A DNA stretch of 64,000 nt from an uncultured Marinobacter sp. (GTDB lineage: Bacteria; Pseudomonadota; Gammaproteobacteria; Pseudomonadales; Oleiphilaceae): positions 62,001 through 126,000 of the forward strand of contig NZ_CAMYMK010000007.1 in the NCBI RefSeq assembly GCF_947259545.1, written 5' to 3'. Made by a program: the position numbers and the translations under genes. How positions within the stretch are numbered: the first letter of the stretch is position 1; every line of letters starts with the position of its first letter. The notes below the pieces were generated by a model. The model saw nothing but the letters and a program-made list of their open reading frames with translations, was not told the DNA's origin and searched no databases. Shown here one piece after another: positions 59,422-64,000 of the stretch.

Positions 59422-60413
59422 AAGTACTGGTGACCGGCGGAGCCGGCTATATTGGCAGTCATGTTGTAAGGCAGCTCGGTGAAGCCGGGCACGATGTTGT
59501 GGTGTTCGATAACCTCTCAACCGGTTACCGATGGGCAGTCACCTGTGGTGAGCTGGTGGTGGGAGACCTGGCGGATGAATCGGCTATCGCCGATCTATTC
59601 TCTCGGCATCGCTTCGATGCAGTTCTGCATTTCGCCGCCAATATCGTGGTGCCTGAATCTGTTGAAAACCCCCTCAAGTATTACAGCAATAACACCCGTA
59701 ATACGCTGAACCTGTTGCGGGCTGTCGAGCAAAACCGTGTGCCCTACATGGTGTTTTCCTCCACCGCTGCCGTTTATGGCATGCCGGATCAAACCGTGTT
59801 GACCGAAGATTTGCCGTTGGTGCCGATCAATCCCTATGGTGCCTCCAAGATGATGAGTGAGCGTATGATCATGGATCTTGCGGCGGCCTCTTCACTGAAC
59901 TATGTCATCCTGCGATATTTCAATGTGGCCGGCGCGAATCCGGATGGTTTGCTGGGGCAGGCGACCCCGGAAGCCACCCATCTGATCAAGGTCGCCAGTG
60001 AGTGCGTGACCGGAAAACGTGACGGCATGAGCGTATTTGGTACAGACTACGACACCCGTGACGGCACCTGTATCCGCGACTACATTCATGTGGAAGATTT
60101 GGCCAAGGCCCATGTGATGGCCCTGGGTTATATGGCAGATGGCGGTGAATCGCGGGTTCTGAATTGTGGGTATGGGCGTGGTTTCACCGTGCGAGAGGTG
60201 ATTGACGTGGTCAAGCGGCAGTCCGGTGTGGAGTTTCCGGTGCAGGAAACGGGGCGCCGGGCAGGGGATCCGGCTGCACTGATGGCAGACAACGGGCGCA
60301 TCAAACAGATACTGGGCTGGCAGCCGGATTACGATGACCTGGAAACCATCGTCGGTACCGCGTTGGCCTGGGAGAAAATCTGGCAGGATCGCCAGGCAGT
60401 TGAAAACGCCTGA
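59418..60413 (+). CDS. galE: UDP-glucose 4-epimerase GalE
   Basis: Short-chain dehydrogenase that interconverts UDP-glucose and UDP-galactose with bound NAD. NAD binding: TGGAGYIGSH (6-15); catalytic Tyr140 and Lys144 in NPYGASKMMSE; RYFNVAGANPDG and YDTRDGTCIRDYIHVEDLA are conserved. ATG at 59418 overlaps the tadA stop (ATGA). Length is 331. With ugd following, it supplies sugar nucleotides for cell-surface polysaccharides; no glycosyltransferases are adjacent. Confidence 0.95.
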   Translation: MKVLVTGGAGYIGSHVVRQLGEAGHDVVVFDNLSTGYRWAVTCGELVVGDLADESAIADLFSRHRFDAVLHFAANIVVPESVENPLKYYSNNTRNTLNLLRAVEQNRVPYMVFSSTAAVYGMPDQTVLTEDLPLVPINPYGASKMMSERMIMDLAAASSLNYVILRYFNVAGANPDGLLGQATPEATHLIKVASECVTGKRDGMSVFGTDYDTRDGTCIRDYIHVEDLAKAHVMALGYMADGGESRVLNCGYGRGFTVREVIDVVKRQSGVEFPVQETGRRAGDPAALMADNGRIKQILGWQPDYDDLETIVGTALAWEKIWQDRQAVENA

Positions 60414-60455
60414 CCCGGCTTATTCTACAACTTTAAATCTATCGGGATTGATTGG

Positions 60456-61799
60456 ATGAAGATTACCATTTTTGGCACCGGTTACGTTGGACTGGTGACA
60501 GGCGCCTGTCTGGCTGACGTAGGGCACGAAGTGCTGTGTATGGACGTTGATCGCGGCAAAATCGAAAAGTTGGAGAACGGCCAGATTCCCATCTATGAGC
60601 CGGGCCTGGAAAGTATCGTCAGGCACACCGTGGAAGCCGGACGTCTGTCTTTTACCACCGATACCGCAAAAGCCGTCAGCCACGGTGTTTTGCAGTTCAT
60701 TGCCGTTGGGACGCCGCCGGATGAAGATGGTTCCGCTGATCTTCAGTACGTAACGGCCGTTGCCCGCTCGATCGGTGAGCATATGGACGACTATAAGGTG
60801 GTGGTTGATAAATCCACCGTACCTGTTGGCACTGGAGACAAGGTTAAGGCGGCCGTGCGGGCCGAGCTGGATCGTCGCGGCCTGGAGTTGGAGTTTGACG
60901 TGGTGTCCAACCCGGAATTTCTCAAGGAAGGGGCCGCGATCAATGACTTCATGAAGCCCGATCGTATTGTCGTTGGTACTGACAGTGACAAGGCGGCGGA
61001 CATGCTGAGGGAAGTCTATTATCCGTTCAATCGTAGTCACGACCGGATGATCTTCATGGATATCCGCTCAGCTGAGCTGACGAAATACGCGGCTAACTCC
61101 ATGCTGGCGACCAAAATCAGTTTCATGAACGAGATTGCTAACCTGGCTGAACGTCTTGGGGCGGATATTGAAGCGGTGCGTCGTGGGATTGGCTCTGATC
61201 CCCGCATTGGTTACCACTTTATATACCCCGGCTGCGGCTACGGTGGGTCCTGCTTCCCGAAGGATGTTCAGGCCCTGGCCCGGACAGCAAGGGATTGCGA
61301 CTACGAAGCACGTCTGCTGAACGCCGTGGAATCGGTGAATTACGCCCAGAAGCACGTTCTGTTTGACAAGATCAGTCATTACTTTAATGGTGATCTCAAG
61401 GGCAGGGTGGTGGCCCTGTGGGGGCTGGCATTCAAGCCCAACACGGATGACATGCGCGAGGCATCGGCACGAACGCTGATGGAGGATCTCTGGAAAGCGG
61501 GCGCCAGCGTGCAAGCCTTCGATCCCGAAGCCATGGAGGAGACTCAGCGGCTTTATGGCGATCAATCCGGTCTTACGCTGTGTGGCACCAAGGAGCAGGC
61601 GCTGAAGGGTGCTGACGTTCTGGCCATCTGCACTGAATGGAAGGAATTCCGTTCCCCCGATTTCTCCGTCGTCGCTGCCGCCCTGAAGGAACCAGCGGTG
61701 TTCGATGGTCGCAACCTTTACGAGCCTGAGATGTTGAGCCGCAATGGTCTCATCTACTACGCTATTGGCCGTGGTCGTAACCAGTTCCAGTTTGATTGA
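60456..61799 (+). CDS. ugd: UDP-glucose 6-dehydrogenase Ugd
   Basis: Oxidises UDP-glucose to UDP-glucuronate with two NAD. The Rossmann start [24 protein letters not shown], the [15 protein letters not shown] block and the catalytic Cys266 in [16 protein letters not shown] are all present. Length 447 suits the long bacterial type. Its stop is one base before the HIT-protein ATG, so they are likely cotranscribed. Confidence 0.96.
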   Translation: MKITIFGTGYVGLVTGACLADVGHEVLCMDVDRGKIEKLENGQIPIYEPGLESIVRHTVEAGRLSFTTDTAKAVSHGVLQFIAVGTPPDEDGSADLQYVTAVARSIGEHMDDYKVVVDKSTVPVGTGDKVKAAVRAELDRRGLELEFDVVSNPEFLKEGAAINDFMKPDRIVVGTDSDKAADMLREVYYPFNRSHDRMIFMDIRSAELTKYAANSMLATKISFMNEIANLAERLGADIEAVRRGIGSDPRIGYHFIYPGCGYGGSCFPKDVQALARTARDCDYEARLLNAVESVNYAQKHVLFDKISHYFNGDLKGRVVALWGLAFKPNTDDMREASARTLMEDLWKAGASVQAFDPEAMEETQRLYGDQSGLTLCGTKEQALKGADVLAICTEWKEFRSPDFSVVAAALKEPAVFDGRNLYEPEMLSRNGLIYYAIGRGRNQFQFD

Positions 61800-61800
61800 T

Positions 61801-62226
61801 ATGCCTGCAGTCACTGATTTTCAGCTTCACGAGCGCCTTGCCGCTGACACCGTCAGCCTTGGCCGGACCCGATTGTGCGAAGCGCGGTTGATGAATGACT
61901 GTACCTGGCCCTGGGTGATCCTGGTGCCGGCAGTGCCCGGGATCCGCGAAATCTATGAGCTTGAAGTGACGGATCAACAGCGCTTGCTGGCAGAGTCGTC
62001 TGCTTTGAGTGAAGAGATGATGGCCCGGTTCGGTGGCGACAAAATGAACGTCGCAGCGCTGGGAAACATGGTGCCGCAGTTGCATTTACATCATATTGTC
62101 CGCTTTGAGGGTGACCCGGCCTGGCCGGGTCCCGTTTGGGGGAAGCAGTCTCCAGTGCCCTACGACGAGCCCGGATTGACGTCTGCACTTGATAAATTAA
62201 GCCTCATTATTGCGTCTTTAGCCTGA
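61801..62226 (+). CDS. HIT-domain protein
   Basis: A 141-residue histidine-triad protein. The motif is LHLHHIVR (about 93-100), with the spaced histidines of the HIT hydrolase/transferase family. WPWVILVPAVPGIREIYEL and MNVAALGNMVPQLH are typical of the small HIT proteins in Pseudomonas. The substrate is unknown; relatives act on nucleotide-linked molecules. It begins one base after the ugd stop. Confidence 0.9.
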   Translation: MPAVTDFQLHERLAADTVSLGRTRLCEARLMNDCTWPWVILVPAVPGIREIYELEVTDQQRLLAESSALSEEMMARFGGDKMNVAALGNMVPQLHLHHIVRFEGDPAWPGPVWGKQSPVPYDEPGLTSALDKLSLIIASLA

Positions 62227-62431
62227 ACGTCAGTGGCGAGCACTTCCTGGTGGTCGCCACCGGCGTTGTTATGGCCCTCTCTGACACATTTTCCCTTCTT
62301 CTTGGGCCAAACGGACCCCTTTCTGCCGGTCTGCCACAGACTTTCGTGAACCGGCGATGCTATTTGGGCGTGTAACATTTGGAAATGTGACGTAGATCCC
62401 AAAAAACCAAGTAAAAAAAGAGAGTGGAACT

Positions 62432-62938
62432 ATGGAAAATACCTCCAGTGCTCAGGTGAGTTTGCCGCAGGCGTCCCACGATACTGATGTCGTTAATTAT
62501 CGATATCTTGCACTTGGACTATTGTCCGCTAGGGTTTACACGGAAGGATCTTTAGAGCTCATAGAAGAGTGTGCTGTGTTGGATTTCGATCGGGATGGTG
62601 TAGCGCTGATCCTGTCCGGCGATCAGGTCATGCCAGACCAGAATGTGTGTATCTCTCTGGTGCGTAAGCGTGAGGTGAGGAATCCCCGGGAAGAGCCTGC
62701 CATCAGCTTCGTACCCGGTAATGTTCGCTACGTTAACAATATTGGAGGCGGTGTCCGGGCGGGCATTCGGCTGGAGTATTCCCGTAGCAGGGAGTTGGAT
62801 AGGGCCTTTCGTCATCGTGCCATTGAGGTTGAGAGCTATCTGGAGCGGCACCACGCAGATGCAGCACGCATGGCGTCAACTGTCTATAAGGTGCCGGAAG
62901 GATATGAAATTGGGGGGCGGATGAAGTACGCCTTTTAA
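62432..62938 (+). CDS. PilZ-like protein of unknown function
   Basis: A 168-residue soluble protein. DFDRDGVALILSGDQV-MPDQNVCISLVRK and FVPGNVRYVNNIGGGVRAGIRLEY resemble the beta-barrel of PilZ domains, but the RxxxR motif for cyclic di-GMP is not clear, and DRDGVAL replaces the D/NxSxxG motif. It is a divergent or PilZ-like candidate only. A palindromic stretch (ACATTTGGAAATGT, 62375-62388) lies 43 bp upstream. It is separated from the HIT gene by 205 bp and seems to be a single-gene unit. Confidence 0.7.
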   Translation: MENTSSAQVSLPQASHDTDVVNYRYLALGLLSARVYTEGSLELIEECAVLDFDRDGVALILSGDQVMPDQNVCISLVRKREVRNPREEPAISFVPGNVRYVNNIGGGVRAGIRLEYSRSRELDRAFRHRAIEVESYLERHHADAARMASTVYKVPEGYEIGGRMKYAF

Positions 62939-62947
62939 GGGCTGGAA

Positions 62948-62974
62948 ATAAAAAAGCCCGCCAAGTGGCGGGCT
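62948..62974 (-). terminator. Intrinsic terminator on the minus strand downstream of fabR
   Basis: On the minus strand AGCCCGCC and GGCGGGCT form an 8-bp stem with a 4-base loop, followed by six T. On the plus strand no T-run follows. It ends transcripts that come leftward from fabR or from a local RNA. Confidence 0.85.
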
Positions 62975-63047
62975 CAAGTCGCCTCTTGGAGGCAACGACT
63001 CAACAATAGGATAGGCTCTATCCCAGTAAGCAGACGAGCGTTGAGTC
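62948..63047 (-). ncRNA. Candidate structured small RNA or 3'UTR RNA
   Basis: On the minus strand GACTCAAC/GTTGAGTC (8 bp) encloses a GGATAG/CTATCC hairpin; a GTTGCCTC/GAGGCGAC stem (one G-U) and the terminator hairpin with its T-run follow. About 100 nt is covered by these stems. It may be an independent small RNA or the tail of the fabR mRNA. A promoter is not evident. Confidence 0.35.
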
Positions 63048-63101
63048 ACTAAGGTTCCACTAAATTCAGATAAATCAGAAAAAAATATCTGAAACTCGGG
63101 T

Positions 63102-63725
63102 TCAGGGCTTTCTTGAGTGATTGGCAAGACTTTGAGAGCCCAGAAGAATCATCCGCAATTCCGTTTTCAGTTTAACTTTCAGGTTTTCCTTTTCCTTCGA
63201 CGTCGCATCCAGAGCTTCCGCCCCCTGATTGAATACCAGCGTGACCATGGCTTCCGCCACCAGCCGTGCATCGGACAACGGTTTGTTCTGTTCATCCGCA
63301 AAGCGTTTCAGGTCATCCGCCAGTTCCGTGACGAAGTGATCGATTTCAGCCCTGATGGCAGTTCGGAACGGTTTGGAAACCCCCGTGCGTTCCCGCAACA
63401 TCAGCCTGAACAGGTTGGCGTTGTTGCCGAGATATTCCATGAAGGTTTCAACCGAGGTGCTGATGGCACTTCCGTCTCTGGCAATTCGCTTGCGTGCGTG
63501 GCGCATTAATTGACGTAGCGCGACGCCGCCTTCATCTACCAGTGCCAGGCCCAGTTCGTCCAGTTCAGCAAAATGGCGATAGAACGATGTCGGGGCAATG
63601 CCGGCTTCCCGGGCAACTTCCCGGAGACTCAGGCTGCCAAAGCCGCGATCCGCGCTGAGCTGGGCGAGAGCTGCGTCCATCAGGGCGCGACGTGTTTTGA
63701 GTTTTTGTTCGGCTCGGGACGACAA
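63102..63725 (-). CDS. fabR: Fatty acid biosynthesis repressor FabR
   Basis: TetR-family repressor that in E. coli senses the acyl-thioester pool and controls fabA and fab[64 protein letters not shown] is nearly the E. coli sequence, as are [15 protein letters not shown] and [13 protein letters not shown]. The start is TTG (63725), with GGAG eight bases upstream. Length is 207. It is divergent from aspS. No desaturase or fab gene is beside it. Confidence 0.94.
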   Translation of the reverse strand: MSSRAEQKLKTRRALMDAALAQLSADRGFGSLSLREVAREAGIAPTSFYRHFAELDELGLALVDEGGVALRQLMRHARKRIARDGSAISTSVETFMEYLGNNANLFRLMLRERTGVSKPFRTAIRAEIDHFVTELADDLKRFADEQNKPLSDARLVAEAMVTLVFNQGAEALDATSKEKENLKVKLKTELRMILLGSQSLANHSRKP

Positions 63726-63911
63726 TACAACGGCTCCGATTGCTGAATAGGGTGCTACATTCTATCGGTCTGTACAGGAGCCGTCACCCACCGTGATTGG
63801 AGCCTGATTTTCGCGCTCATTGTGTTTATAATGGGCGGCTTTTCCAGTAGTGTCCGCCGAATCCATATTTCGCACACATTTATGCACACATTTGAAACAA
63901 CGGGAACCGGT

Positions 63912-64000
63912 ATGCGCAGTCATTATTGCGGTGGTATCAACGAATCTCACATTGATCAGGAAGTAACACTCTGCGGTTGGGTTCACCGTCGCCGTGACCA
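63912..64000 (+). CDS. aspS: Aspartyl-tRNA synthetase AspS, N-terminal fragment
   Basis: Only the first 29 codons are in the window. [28 protein letters not shown] matches the start of the OB-fold anticodon-binding domain of bacterial AspS. The start ATG at 63912 is preceded by CGGGAACCGGT, a weak ribosome-binding site. The rest of the gene lies beyond the right edge. It is divergent from fabR. Confidence 0.93.
   Translation, partial: MRSHYCGGINESHIDQEVTLCGWVHRRRD

Noticed and set aside
62233..62260. GTGGCGA/TCGCCAC stem after the HIT gene
   Set aside because: Only seven pairs and no T-run follow it, so I do not call it a terminator.

Overview
The window reads as chromosomal core genome of a marine gammaproteobacterium close to Marinobacter or the Pseudomonas relatives. 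Many gene orders match Pseudomonas aeruginosa as I remember it: htpX-alaA-glutathione peroxidase-OhrR/OspR regulator-hybrid kinase; csp-clpS-clpA-infA-bpt-aat-trxB; lolC/D-comEC-exbBD-lpxK-kdsB-murB; xseA-guaB-guaA-tadA. The rluE-nudJ-mnmA-hflD-purB block matches Escherichia coli. Base composition is moderately GC-rich and even. I see no rRNA, tRNA, CRISPR array, insertion sequence, prophage or toxin-antitoxin pair. The assignment to Marinobacter is inference.

1-12 kb: the end of an alpha/beta hydrolase, a membrane diguanylate cyclase, RlmM, a small ABM-fold protein, a TusA-type sulfur carrier, DsbD, EpmC, the RNA helicase RhlB, PdxB, HtpX and AlaA. 12-17 kb: a peroxide-defence pair (glutathione peroxidase plus OhrR/OspR-type regulator), a hybrid histidine kinase with an unknown membrane protein beside it, and a LysR regulator behind a perfect 18-bp palindrome. 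17-31 kb: translation and RNA-modification genes (RoxA, PurB, HflD, MnmA, NudJ, RluE), a tailed cold-shock protein, ClpS-ClpA, an orphan periplasmic binding protein, IF-1, the two N-end-rule transferases Bpt and Aat (which feed ClpS/ClpA), and TrxB.

31-35 kb: an agmatine-to-putrescine operon (aguA-aguB) that runs on into a lone MoxR ATPase, a small exported BamE-like protein and a PilZ protein. 35-47 kb: an envelope block with a LolC-like permease and LolD (lipoprotein release), ComEC, ExbB/ExbD, MsbA, LpxK, a Trm112-like protein, KdsB, a low-molecular-weight phosphatase and MurB, mostly joined by 4-bp start/stop overlaps. 47-56 kb: ProS, a TetR regulator, an Lrp-type regulator divergent from leuA, a CspA-type gene with a long 5' leader, a PrpE-type CoA ligase and XseA. 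56-64 kb: guaB-guaA, tadA, galE, ugd, a HIT protein, an orphan PilZ-like protein, FabR and the start of aspS.

The most unusual non-coding signals are a perfect 26-bp inverted repeat between trxB and aat (a likely dispersed element), a stack of hairpins ending in an intrinsic terminator downstream of fabR (candidate small RNA or 3'UTR-derived RNA), the palindrome in front of the LysR gene, the roughly 160-nt cold-shock leader, and a perfect hairpin whose loop holds the murB stop codon. No wholly new multi-gene system is evident. The best candidates for undescribed partnerships are the unknown membrane protein next to the hybrid kinase and the MoxR ATPase attached to the agmatine genes.
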